64,000 bases of DNA from Micromonospora sp. HM5-17 (GTDB lineage Bacteria; Actinomycetota; Actinomycetes; Mycobacteriales; Micromonosporaceae): NCBI RefSeq assembly GCF_003762835.1, contig NZ_RJWA01000011.1, positions 55,845 to 119,844 of the forward strand, in the 5' to 3' direction. The translations under genes were made by a program, and so were the position numbers. The notes under the pieces were generated by a model that was not told the origin of the DNA, ran no database searches, and saw only the letters and a list, made by a program, of their open reading frames with translations. The number at the start of each line of letters is the position of its first letter. Position 1 is the stretch's first letter. Below are positions 20,858 through 29,685 of this stretch, in pieces.

Positions 20858-20971
20858 ATGCGGATCACCGTCCGGGACCTGACCGTGGGCCGGGGACCGG
20901 CGGTCCCGACCAGGGCCGTGGCATCCTCGGCGGGCCGGACGGATCGCAGAGAGGGATCGGAGGACAGGTGA
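20858..20971 (+). CDS. Small ORF (37 residues) coupled to the SIS-domain gene
   Basis: This ORF begins MRITVRDLTVGRG and ends in a charged tail (RTDRREGSEDR). Its TGA overlaps the GTG of the SIS gene as GTGA, so ribosomes finishing it could restart there. The ATG lies 6 nt from a TAGGCT box. No homology is recognised; the first residues faintly recall ABC ATPase openings, so a remnant of such a gene is an alternative to a leader peptide. Small size keeps confidence low. Confidence 0.35.
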   Translation: MRITVRDLTVGRGPAVPTRAVASSAGRTDRREGSEDR

Positions 20972-21717
20972 CACCCAGCGCCGAGGACTACCTGGAAGTC
21001 GTGACCGCGACGATGGCACGGGTCGCGGCGAGCCAACGGGACAACGTACGGCGGGCCGCCGATCTGGTCACCGCGGCGCTCCGGGCCGGTGGTGTGGTGC
21101 ACGCGTTCGGCACCGGCCACTCCGAGGCGCTCTCGATGGAGATCGCCGGCCGGGCGGGTGGACTGGTCCCGACGAACCGGATCGCCCTGCGTGACCTCGT
21201 GCTGTACGGCGGGGAGCCGGTCGACATCCTCGGACCGACCCTGGAGCGCGACCCGACGGTGGCTCGGCGGCTGCTGGACCTGGCCCCGGTGCGGGAGCCG
21301 GACATCTTCGTGATCGCCTCCAACTCCGGGGTCAACGGCACCATCGTCGAGTTCGCCACGCTGGTCAAGGAGCGCGGACACCCGCTGATCGCGATCACCT
21401 CGGCGGAGCACTCGGCCGGGGTGGAGTCCCGGCATCCCTCCGGACGCAAGCTGAGTGATCTCGCCGATGTCGTGCTCGACAACGGCGCCCCGTACGGCGA
21501 CGCGGCCCTGCCGCTGCCCGGTGGCGGGGCGGTCGGCGCCGTCTCGTCGATCACCGCCGCGCTGCTCGCCCAGCAGATCACCATCGAGGTGGTGGCCCGG
21601 ATGATCGAGGCGGGTGAGACCCCGCCGGTCTACCTCTCCGCGAACATCCCGGCCGGGGACGAACACAACAGGGTGCTGGAGGAGCGGTACGCCGGACGGA
21701 TCCGGCGGGGGGCGTGA
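20968..21717 (+). CDS. SIS-domain sugar-phosphate-binding protein (UPF0309-like)
   Basis: A 249-residue SIS-domain protein. The sugar isomerase fold is indicated by HAFGTGHSEALSMEIAGRAGG near residues 45-65 and VIASNSGVNGTIVEFA near residues 110-125, with Ser-rich phosphosugar loops. UPF0309-type proteins are probably phosphosugar isomerases or binding proteins, often in amino-sugar use. GTG at 20968 follows GGAGGACAG. A ROK regulator and a GH20 hexosaminidase elsewhere in the window would fit amino-sugar metabolism, but they are not linked. Confidence 0.85.
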   Translation: MTPSAEDYLEVVTATMARVAASQRDNVRRAADLVTAALRAGGVVHAFGTGHSEALSMEIAGRAGGLVPTNRIALRDLVLYGGEPVDILGPTLERDPTVARRLLDLAPVREPDIFVIASNSGVNGTIVEFATLVKERGHPLIAITSAEHSAGVESRHPSGRKLSDLADVVLDNGAPYGDAALPLPGGGAVGAVSSITAALLAQQITIEVVARMIEAGETPPVYLSANIPAGDEHNRVLEERYAGRIRRGA

Positions 21718-21881
21718 CCCCGACGGGCAGCGGAGGCCGAGCCCGTACGTCATCGTCGTGACCCGCCGGCCGGGACCGGCCCGGACGCTACCCCGGGCCG
21801 TCCCCGCCGAGGAACCGGATCCCGTGGAAGAACGCGGACGTCACGGACGAACGCTCCCGAGCCGAACCCGTGTTTCGGTCG

Positions 21882-21914
21882 CGCCGGTGCGGGGCACACT
21901 GCTCCGCACCGGCG
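21882..21914. terminator. Perfect 11-bp stem hairpin, possible terminator
   Basis: CGCCGGTGCGG and CCGCACCGGCG form an 11-bp perfect stem around an 11-nt loop. It lies 165 nt after the SIS gene and 34 nt before the next start. No T-run follows, as is usual for actinobacterial terminators. It could instead shield or expose the downstream ribosome site. Confidence 0.5.
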
Positions 21915-21947
21915 GCTGACGGCCCGGGCGGGAGCAGGAGGTGGCGG

Positions 21948-22460
21948 GTGAGCGCGGAGACCGAGAAGCAACGCTGGCAGCGCAACTTCGCCGACCTGCT
22001 CCAGGAACTGCGGGTGGCCCAGACCGGGGTGCAGATTCTCTTTGCCTTCCTGCTCACCCTCCCCTTCAGCAGTGGGTTTTCCCGGGCCAGCCAGTTCCAG
22101 AAGGACACGTACGTCGTTGCCCTGCTCGCCGCCGCGGCGGCGACCGCGCTGATCATCTCGCCGGTCGCCTTCCACCGGGCGCTGTTCCGGCGGGGCCGCA
22201 AGCCGGAGCTGGTCCGGTTCGCGCACGCCATGGCCACCGGAGGGCTGGCGTTCATGCTGGTCGCGATGGTCAGCTCCGTGCTGCTGATCACCGATGTCAT
22301 CCTGCCGCGTCCGCTGGCGTTCCTGCTCACCGCGCTGGCGGCGGCCTGGTTCCTGACCTTCTGGGTCGGGCTGCCGTTCCTGCGGCGCAACTGGGGCGAG
22401 CCCGAGGAGGACGACGGCGACGACGGGTTCCCGGGCCGGGACGAGGTCGTGGGTGCCTGA
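21948..22460 (+). CDS. DUF6328-like four-helix membrane protein
   Basis: A 170-residue membrane protein with four hydrophobic segments (about residues 28-45, 55-75, 95-118 and 122-142). An amphipathic start (RWQRNFADLLQELRVAQTGVQ) and a highly acidic tail (EEDDGDDG) flank them. This layout matches the DUF6328 family, widespread in actinobacteria and of unknown role. The GTG at 21948 is chosen because AGGAGG lies 6 nt upstream. It is a single gene with a hairpin ahead of it. Confidence 0.7.
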   Translation: MSAETEKQRWQRNFADLLQELRVAQTGVQILFAFLLTLPFSSGFSRASQFQKDTYVVALLAAAAATALIISPVAFHRALFRRGRKPELVRFAHAMATGGLAFMLVAMVSSVLLITDVILPRPLAFLLTALAAAWFLTFWVGLPFLRRNWGEPEEDDGDDGFPGRDEVVGA

Positions 22461-22846
22461 GCGGTCGCGGCACGAGACCGGTCCGCCCCCGCCGGACCGG
22501 TCGGTCCGGCCATCCGTCGAGTCGCCGCCGGTCCCGACAGACCCGGTCGCCCCGCGGAGCCGTCCACCGGGATCCGACCTGTCCGGACGCCGGCTCCGAC
22601 CTGCCCGAACCCGCGTCGGACCGGCGTCGAATCCGGGACCAAACTGTTACGCTCCGCGATCCATACTGGACAGTATTTGCTTTCGTCCGTTCCGCCTTTC
22701 TACATTGACCGCTTATGCGATGTGCCGCAGCTAGGCGACGTCTGTTCGATCATCGCGATCCTGCCCTCCGCGCGTCGCCCACCACGTCGTCGTCATTGAC
22801 TGAGAGTTATACAGAGAACGGCACCGACACGAGGCGAGAGGCGAAG
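22461..22846 (+). other. Intergenic region with an AT-richer promoter zone
   Basis: About 390 nt with no supported gene. GC drops clearly between about 22640 and 22820 (for example ACTGGACAGTATTTGC and GAGAGTTATACAGAG), which suggests the promoter of the small ORF / sigma factor / EAL operon. TTGACC near 22705 and TTGACT near 22796 are -35-like, but neither has a good -10 at 17 nt, so I do not assign one. Confidence 0.3.
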
Positions 22847-22951
22847 ATGAATCACCTGCAGGGGGGGTTGCGCGCCGGGCGGCCGGCGGCAGCGGTAGCG
22901 AGCCCGATCGGGGGCACGGGGCTCGGCATCAACGGGGGTAGGACAGCGTGA
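22847..22951 (+). CDS. Small ORF (34 residues) coupled to the sigma factor gene
   Basis: It starts MNHLQGGLRAGRPAAAVA and ends GINGGRTA. A ribosome site (GAGGCGAAG) precedes the ATG, and the TGA overlaps the GTG of the sigma factor gene as GTGA. The peptide is Gly/Ala-rich with no recognised motif. It may serve to couple translation, or be a small partner of the sigma factor. A longer upstream extension in the same frame exists but lacks a ribosome site. Confidence 0.45.
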   Translation: MNHLQGGLRAGRPAAAVASPIGGTGLGINGGRTA

Positions 22952-23625
22952 GGGGCGGCGACGAGGCGACGGCGCGGGCCGCTGCCGGCACCCGGCTGGG
23001 GGACCGGGGACAGGCGGGGTTGGACGCGAGCTTCGAGGAGTTCTGCCAGCAAAACTTCATCCTGGTCGAGCGCTTCCTGTTGCACCAGTGCCCGGACCAC
23101 GGGCTGGTCGAGGACGCCGTCCAGGAGGCGTTCGTCACCGCCCGGGCGCGGTGGGAGCAGATCCGCGGCTACGAGAAGCCGCTGGCCTGGGTGTACCAGA
23201 CCGCCCGCTACCGTCTGTGGATGGCCCGGCACCGGGGCCGGCCGGAGACGGCGTCCGAACCGGACGAGCCGCTGCCGTGCCTCGCCACACCGACCCGGCA
23301 CGGCGCCGCGGCGGCGGACGGCGGGCTCGGCGACCCGGCCGGGGTGGGCGGCGGGCTCGGCCATCCCGCCGGCGTGGGCGGCGAGCTGCCGGTCACCGCC
23401 GCGGCCGCCCGGCACCTGCTCCGGGGCTGGCTGCGGCAATTGCCGCCCCGACAGGCCGAGGTCTTCACCCTCGCGCTGGACGGCTGGTCCGACCACGAGA
23501 TTGCCCGGGTGCTCGGCATCGCGTACCAGACGGTGCGCAGCTACCGGCATGAGGCGCGACGCCGGCTCGAGGAACTCGCGCGGCGGGACGGGGTGGACCC
23601 GGGCGTCGGGCGGGGACGGGGATGA
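22948..23625 (+). CDS. RNA polymerase sigma factor, ECF-like (sigma-70 family)
   Basis: A 225-residue sigma factor. Region 2 spans about residues 30-95 (FEEFCQQNFILVERFLLHQ, VEDAVQEAFVTARARW) and region 4 about 155-205 (LPPRQAEVFTLALDGWSDHE and GIAYQTVRSYRHEARRRLEE). The linker holds a Gly-rich imperfect repeat (GGLGDPAGVGGGLGHPAGVGG). It is bracketed by 4-nt overlaps, GTGA with the small ORF before it and ATGA with the EAL protein after it. No anti-sigma factor is adjacent, so the downstream protein may supply the control input. Confidence 0.88.
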   Translation: MRGGDEATARAAAGTRLGDRGQAGLDASFEEFCQQNFILVERFLLHQCPDHGLVEDAVQEAFVTARARWEQIRGYEKPLAWVYQTARYRLWMARHRGRPETASEPDEPLPCLATPTRHGAAAADGGLGDPAGVGGGLGHPAGVGGELPVTAAAARHLLRGWLRQLPPRQAEVFTLALDGWSDHEIARVLGIAYQTVRSYRHEARRRLEELARRDGVDPGVGRGRG

Positions 23626-25580
23626 ACCTCGACGACCTGCTCGCCCTGGCCGCCGACCGCGGCCTGAGCGAGCTGGAACGGGCGCGCGCCCGTCGGGCGA
23701 CCCGCCGGGTGCAGCAGGAGTACCAGCGAGCCGTCTCCGCGGGCCTCGACGTGAGCAGCGACGTCGACGTCCGCGACCCGCTGGCCGGGGACCTCGACGA
23801 GGCGGCCCGGATCAGCCGGGCGGCCCAGTTGGCCAAACTGGGCACGCTGCGCTGGAACCGGGAGACCGGTGAACTGCGCTGGTCGGACGAGATGTCCCTG
23901 ATCTTCGGGTACCCGCCCGGCACCGTCCGGCCGTCGCTCGAGCTCCTCACCCGGCTGGTTCACCCGGACGACGCCGCCGAGGTCCGCCGGACCGTCGAGT
24001 CCGCCTGGCGGGCGGAGTCGGTTCGGGAGACGACGGTCCGGGTGATCCGGCCGGACAACGCCATCCGCTTCGTGCACTGCCTCGTCGAGGTTGTCGTCGA
24101 CCGGAACGAGCGTCCCTGCGGGATCGTCGCCACCGGCCAGGACGTCACCGAGGCGGAGCTGGCCCGGCAGGAGCGGGCCCGGCTGTCCCGGCGCCGCGAG
24201 ACCCTCCAGACCGGACTCACCGGACGGGAGCCGGTCAACGGGCTGCTCGACCGGCCCCGCTTCGTCGACGAGATCGACGCCGCCCGGCGGGACGGGTCCG
24301 GCGTACTCCTGGTGGTGGCGGTCGAGTCGGCCGCCCCCGACACGGCCAGGCCCGGGGCGGACGGTCCGGGCGACGGCGAGCTGACCAGCCGGCTCGGCGG
24401 CATCGCCACCACCGGGCACGTCGGCGCCGGCGTCGAGGACCACGACCTGCTGGTCGCCGCCGTCGGCGCCGTGGTCCGTCGGGCCGTACGGCACGGGGAC
24501 GTCTGCGGCGTCACCGCCCCCGGCGAGTTCGGAATCCTGCTGCACCGGACCACCCTCGGCGCGGCCCGGGCGATCGCCGAGACGGTCGTCGCGGGCATCC
24601 GGCGCCAGCCGTTCGTGCTCGGCCGGACCCGGCTCCGCCTCGACGCCTGGGCGGGGCTGGTCCGGTACCCCGGCCGGGGTGGCCGCCCCGGGTTCGACCT
24701 GCTGCTCGACGCCGAGACCGCGTGGCGGCGGGCCCGCGCCGCGGACCTGGACTGCGTGGTGCTGGAGGAGCCGGCCAGGACCGGGGAGGCGCCGGCGGAC
24801 GGGCGGAGCCGGACCCGCGAGTGGCGGAGCACCAACCTCGTCACCCTGGACACCCAGCCGATCCTCGACCTGCGGGTGAACCAGATCACCCGGCAGGAGA
24901 TCCTGCCCCGACTGGTCGACGGTTGCGGAGGGCAGCACCGTGACCCCGGCATGCCGGAGGGCGACGAGCTGGTCGACCGCCGGGTCGTCGACCACGTCGT
25001 CGAGCTGGTCGCCCGGGGCGCCCGCACGTCGCACTACCAGGTGAACCTCTCGGCCCGTTTCCTCGCCGACGCGGACCTGCTGGAACACCTGCAACACCGG
25101 CTTCGGGAGTACGACGTGGACCCGGCCCAGCTCACCTTCGAGATCACCGAGACCGCGCTGACCGGCGACCCGACCGAGGCGGTGAACTTCGCGTACGGGC
25201 TGCGGAAGATCGGTTGCCACCTCGCGCTCGACGACTTCGGCGCCGGACCGGCCCCGCTCAGCCTCCTCACCTATCTGCCGCTGGATCTGGTGAAGATCGA
25301 CGGCGGGCTCATCGTCGGGCTTCCCTCCTCCCGACCGCACCAGCTCCTGGTGCGGTCGTACGTGGAGATCTGCCGCGAACTCGGGATCCGGACCGCGGCC
25401 GGACACGTCCGCGACGCTGCCACCCTCGACCTGCTCCGGACGTACGGTGTGGACTTCGCGCAGGGATCGCTGATCGGCCGGCCCGAGCCCGTCACCGGTC
25501 CGCACCGGTCGGCGTCGGCACCGCTTCCGCGGTCGCTCCGGCCCGGTACGGCGGCGTGCCCCTCGGCCGCTCTCGGCTGA
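23622..25580 (+). CDS. PAS-GGDEF-EAL protein with degenerate catalytic motifs
   Basis: A 652-residue protein, no membrane segment. A PAS-like domain (about 65-185; TLRWNRETGELRWSDEMSLI) precedes a GGDEF-type domain whose signature is APGEF (residues 299-303), so diguanylate cyclase activity is improbable. The EAL domain (about 400-630) keeps EIL for EAL (E426), NLSARF, FEITETAL, LALDDFGAG, LVKIDG and AQGSLIGRP. At the usual AEGVE motif it reads AAGHV (592-596), losing a metal/catalytic Glu. It may bind c-di-GMP without cleaving it. The ATG overlaps the sigma gene's stop (ATGA), so the two are made together; a role as the sigma factor's regulator is inference. Confidence 0.85.
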   Translation: MNLDDLLALAADRGLSELERARARRATRRVQQEYQRAVSAGLDVSSDVDVRDPLAGDLDEAARISRAAQLAKLGTLRWNRETGELRWSDEMSLIFGYPPGTVRPSLELLTRLVHPDDAAEVRRTVESAWRAESVRETTVRVIRPDNAIRFVHCLVEVVVDRNERPCGIVATGQDVTEAELARQERARLSRRRETLQTGLTGREPVNGLLDRPRFVDEIDAARRDGSGVLLVVAVESAAPDTARPGADGPGDGELTSRLGGIATTGHVGAGVEDHDLLVAAVGAVVRRAVRHGDVCGVTAPGEFGILLHRTTLGAARAIAETVVAGIRRQPFVLGRTRLRLDAWAGLVRYPGRGGRPGFDLLLDAETAWRRARAADLDCVVLEEPARTGEAPADGRSRTREWRSTNLVTLDTQPILDLRVNQITRQEILPRLVDGCGGQHRDPGMPEGDELVDRRVVDHVVELVARGARTSHYQVNLSARFLADADLLEHLQHRLREYDVDPAQLTFEITETALTGDPTEAVNFAYGLRKIGCHLALDDFGAGPAPLSLLTYLPLDLVKIDGGLIVGLPSSRPHQLLVRSYVEICRELGIRTAAGHVRDAATLDLLRTYGVDFAQGSLIGRPEPVTGPHRSASAPLPRSLRPGTAACPSAALG

Positions 25581-25829
25581 GGCCGCTCGGGCCGCCACCC
25601 CGGGCCGGGCAGGATTCCGCGGTCCGGCGGCCGGGGTGGGCCGGTGCCCGTGGCTGCCGGTCGGTGACTCCGGGCCTCGCTGAGGCTACCACTGGGTAAC
25701 AATGCGGAGTAGCGTTGGCCCTACCGGTGGTGAGCGCCGCGCGTCCTACCGGTTGTCGGCAGTGAGCGGGGCTCTCCGCCACTCGCGGCGATGGCATAGG
25801 GTCCCTCCGCACATCCCAGGAGGGTTGCC

Positions 25830-27790
25830 GTGACCACGACCGAGCACACACCGGACGGAGTGGGCCCGCTGCCGGCCGAGGGCGGCCAGGTCTCGGAGCG
25901 AGAGGCCCGGCAGGTCGCCGAGGCGGCCCGGGAGGCCGAGTGGGGAAAGCCGAGCTTCGGCAGGGAGCTGTTCCTCGGCCGGTTGCGTCTCGACCTGATC
26001 GCACCCTGGCCGCGCCCCGACCAGAACCAGGCGGCCAGGGCCGAGGAGTTCCTCGGGAGGCTCGACGCGTACGTCCGGACCGAGGTGGACGGTGCCGCGA
26101 TCGAGCGGGACGCCCGCATCCCCGACGAGGTGTTCCAGGGGCTCGCCCGGCTCGGCGCCTTCGGGATGAAGATCGACGAGCGGTACGGCGGCCTCGGGCT
26201 GTCCAACCTGCACTACTGTCGGGCGCTGATGCTGGCCAGCTCGGTGAACCCCGCGATCGGGGCGCTGCTGTCGGCGCACCAGTCGATCGGGGTGCCGCAA
26301 CCGCTCAAGATGTTCGGCACCGAGGAGCAGAAGCGGCGCTTCCTACCCCGGCTCGCCGCCGGTGAGGTCTCGGCGTTCCTGCTCACCGAACCGGACGTCG
26401 GCTCCGACCCTGCCCGCCTGGCCAGCACCGCCGAGCCGACCGAGGACGGCACCGGCTACCGGCTCAACGGCGTCAAGCTCTGGGCCACCAACGGCACCGT
26501 GGCGAACCTGCTGGTGGTGATGGCCCGGGTCCCGACGAGCGCCGACCGGCGCGGCGGGATCACCGCCTTCGTGGTCGAGGCCGACTCACCCGGGATCACC
26601 GTCGAGCGGCGCAACGCCTTCCTCGGCCTGCGTGGGCTGGAGAACAGCGTCACCCGGTTCCACGACGTCTTCGTCCCGGCGGAGAACGTCATCGCGGCGA
26701 GGGCCGCGGTCTGAAGGTCGCGTTGAGCACGTTGAACACGGGCCGCCTCTCGCTACCGGCGATGTGCGTCGGGGCCGGCAAGTGGGCGCTGCACGTGGCC
26801 CGGGGCTGGGCGGCCGAGCGGGTCCAGTGGGGACGGCCGGTCGGCGAGCACGAGGCGGTGGCGACCAAGCTCGCCTTCATCGCCGCCACGACGTACGGCA
26901 TGGAGACCATGCTCGAGCTCTGCTGCCTCCTCGCCGACGACGACCGCAACGACATCCGGATCGAGGCGGCGCTGGTCAAGCTCTACGCCAGCGAGATGGC
27001 CTGGCGAATCGCGGACGAGCTGATCCAGATCCGGGGCGGGCGCGGCTACGAAACCGCCGAGTCGCTGGCGGCCCGGGGCGAGCGGCCGGTCGCGGTCGAG
27101 CAGCTCCTGCGGGATCTGCGGATCAACCGGATCTTCGAGGGCTCGACCGAGATCATGCACCTGCTGATCGCCCGGGAGGCGGTCGACGCCCACCTCTCGG
27201 TCGCCGGCGACCTCATCGACCCGGCGGCGGAGCTGGGCCGCAAGGTCCGGGCGGGGGCCCGGGCCGGCGCCTTCTACGCGAGGTGGCTGCCGACCCTGAC
27301 GGTCGGCCGTGGCCAGAACCCGGCCGGGTACGCCGAGTACGGTCCGCTCGCCGGCCACCTGCGCCACGTCGAACGGGCCTGCCGCCGGCTGGCCCGTTCG
27401 ACGTTCTACGGGATGTCCCGGTGGCAGGGGAGGCTGGAGCGGAAGCAGGCGTTCCTCGGCCGGGTGGTCGACATCGGCGCCGAGCTGTTCGCCATGGCGG
27501 CGGTCTGCGTCCGGGCGCACGCCGAACGCCAGAGCCGGCCGGAGGGCGTCGAGCTGGCCGACCTCTTCTGCCGCCAGGCCGAGGTGCGGGTCACCGCGCT
27601 GTTCCGGGCGCTGTGGGAGAACACCGACCATGTCGACGGGCGGGCGGCGACGCGGATCCTCGCCGGCCGGTACGCCTTCCTCGAGGACGGCATCGTCACC
27701 CCGCCCGCCGACCGACCCTGGGTAGCCACCTGGCAGCCCGGCCCGTCGACCGCCGAGGACGTCCGTCGCCGCGTCCCGCCCGCCTCCTGA
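25830..27790 (+). pseudogene. Acyl-CoA dehydrogenase (VLCAD/ACAD9-like) split by a frameshift
   Basis: Codons from the GTG at 25830 encode an acyl-CoA dehydrogenase up to VFVPAENVI (about residue 288), then leave frame and stop at 26714. The other frame resumes at once from 26696 as GEGRGLKVALSTLNTGRLS and runs to 27790 with the C-terminal domain (IEAALVKLYASEMAW, RIFEGSTEIMHLL) plus an extra 200-residue tail. Together they make a normal long-chain enzyme of about 653 residues. One missing base near 26691-26696 explains the break; it may be a real mutation or a sequencing error. CAGGAGGGTTGCC precedes the GTG. The enzyme would start beta-oxidation of fatty acyl-CoA with FAD. Confidence 0.75.
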
Positions 27791-27815
27791 GCCCCGGCGT
27801 CCCGCAGGGTTCCGC

Positions 27816-28784
27816 TCAATACAGCCAGAACCGTCGGGGCGCGGCGAGCGGGGTGAGGGTCTCCCACAACTCGTCGGGAATCTCCCAGGTGGCGAGCCGG
27901 GCGGTCTCGGCGATCCGCTCCGGGCGGGAGACCCCGACGATGGTGGAGGTGATCCGCGGGTCGCGGAGCGAGAACTGGAGCGCCGCCGCGGCCAGCGGTA
28001 CGCCGTGTGCGGCACACGCCTCCGTCATGGCCCGGATCCGGCGCAGGACCTCCTCGTCGGCCTGGCGGTAGGCGTACCTGCTGAACCGGTCGGGACCCTT
28101 GGCCAGGATGCCGCTGCCGAACGGCGCCGCGTTGACGACGCCGACGCCGAGCGAGACCGCCTCGTCGATCAGGTCTCCCGCGGAGCGGTCGACGAGGGTC
28201 CAGCGATTGTGCGTGATCAGCGCCGAGAAGTGTCCGGTACGCAGGTACCGGGCCATCAGCGCGACCGGCCCGCCGGCCACGCCGAGGTGTGTGATCACGC
28301 CCTCGCGCTGCAACTCCAGCAGGGCCTCCACCGGCCCGCCCGGCGCCATTCCCGCCTCGAAGCTGATGTGTTCGGGATCGTGGAGATAGACCAGCGGCAG
28401 CCGGTCGAGGCCGAGCCGTTCCAGGCTGCCGGCGACGGAGCGGCGCATCTGCGCGCCGGAGAAGTCGCCGGTGCGCAGGTCTCGGTCCACCTTGGTGGCG
28501 AGGACGAAGCCCTCCGGTACGCCGCCGATCCGCCGCAGCGCCGCGCCGATGCGCCGTTCACTCTCCCCGTCGCTGTAGCCGGCGGCGGTGTCGAGGAAGT
28601 TGAACGGGCCGGTGAGCGCGGCGAGCGCCGTCTCGGTGCCGCGTTCGGCGCTGACGTCGTACCCGAAGAGGTCTGGCATGCTGCCGAGTGGGCCGCCGCC
28701 GATACAGACCGGAGTGACCAGCAGGCCGGTCGAGCCGAGCGGTCGGCGCGGGAAGCTACCGGGGGTGTCTGGTACGTCGGTCAC
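27816..28784 (-). CDS. Aldo/keto reductase (aldose 1-dehydrogenase-like)
   Basis: A 322-residue AKR. It has the early strand LGSTGLLVTPVCIGGG, FLDTAAGYSDGESE (catalytic Asp and Tyr), ATKVD (catalytic Lys) and YLHDPEH (His). The C-terminal cofactor part contains STIVGVSRPERI. Overall arrangement is closest to D-threo-aldose / L-fucose dehydrogenases, which oxidise sugars with NAD(P). GTG at 28784 is preferred to an upstream ATG because GAGGAG lies 5 nt ahead. It converges with the acyl-CoA dehydrogenase gene. Confidence 0.87.
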   Translation of the reverse strand: MTDVPDTPGSFPRRPLGSTGLLVTPVCIGGGPLGSMPDLFGYDVSAERGTETALAALTGPFNFLDTAAGYSDGESERRIGAALRRIGGVPEGFVLATKVDRDLRTGDFSGAQMRRSVAGSLERLGLDRLPLVYLHDPEHISFEAGMAPGGPVEALLELQREGVITHLGVAGGPVALMARYLRTGHFSALITHNRWTLVDRSAGDLIDEAVSLGVGVVNAAPFGSGILAKGPDRFSRYAYRQADEEVLRRIRAMTEACAAHGVPLAAAALQFSLRDPRITSTIVGVSRPERIAETARLATWEIPDELWETLTPLAAPRRFWLY

Positions 28785-29685
28785 GCGTCTCCTCGGGGTG
28801 TGTCGTGTCATCGCCGACGGTGGTGAGGGCCGTCGCGCGACGAGCATGACATGGTTTCGCGTCCGGCCCGGGTACCACGCCGGGTGGGCGAGGTCCGTTC
28901 CGGACAGCGGCGGGCCGGGCACCCCCACGCGCCCGGCCCGCCGTCCCCCGTTGGCGCTGTGCCGAGGTGATGGTGGCGCTCACCGCCGACGTTCCGCGGG
29001 CCACCAACCGTGGTGTGGTAAACGCGGAGAGTGTCGGTGGTGAGCCCGGCCCGGACAGATCTGGATTTCGCAGCGTGACGAAAATGTCGCTCGTCGGGTC
29101 GACGACCGGGCCCGTGTGGCGGTCATCGGCGTCGCCTGCGCGGCGCCGACGAACAGCCGCGCGGCCGAACGGCACGGGCGGGGAGCTGTGCTGGTCATCG
29201 AGTTCCCTTCGCTAACGGAAACCGTGGTGCCGGAATGGGCGGAGCGCGTTTTCGTGGCCGGCGAAAACACTGTATGTCGGCGGCCGGAGACAATGAAGAG
29301 AGCGATTTTTTCGATTGTCGATCGTGCCCCGTTTGCCGGGGAGGGAGTAATTCACGAATGCGGCGGAACGTGGGCCGCAACAATGACTCGGCCACGTGTA
29401 TCAACCGGGTCCGACGATTCTCTTGTGCGTCGTCACAAGGCGGTGCGGCGACCCGGGCGCGCCGAGGCGAGGCAGCGGGCGCGCCCGGTCAGACCAGCCC
29501 GGTGTGCGCGATCGGACCGGGCGGGGTGCGCTCGCGCGGACCAGGACCGGCGCGGTGCGCGCGACCGGATCAGGCGGGGCGCGGCGTGCGCGGCCCGGCC
29601 CGGCGGTTGGCGGTGGCGGGACCGGGGCCGCGGACGGCGGTGGCCGGGACGGGACCCGAGGTCAGGCGGCCGGGACGGGACGGGG
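28785..29685. other. Long intergenic region with an AT-richer island and a short hairpin
   Basis: About 900 nt without a supportable gene on either strand. Between roughly 29190 and 29420 base composition is far less GC-rich than the surroundings (for example GAGCGATTTTTTCGATTG), which argues for regulatory or acquired DNA. An inverted repeat GTTTTCG/CGAAAAC lies at 29248-29268 with a 7-nt loop. From about 29430 to 29685 the DNA becomes extremely G-rich with short repeats of the GCGCGACCGGA and GGCCGGGACGGGAC kind, next to the 3' end of the unknown gene on the minus strand. Confidence 0.4.

Noticed and set aside
26685..26715. Programmed -1 ribosomal frameshift in the acyl-CoA dehydrogenase
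   Set aside because: No X-XXY-YYZ slippery heptamer at the junction and no reason for the family to use recoding. A lost base is simpler.
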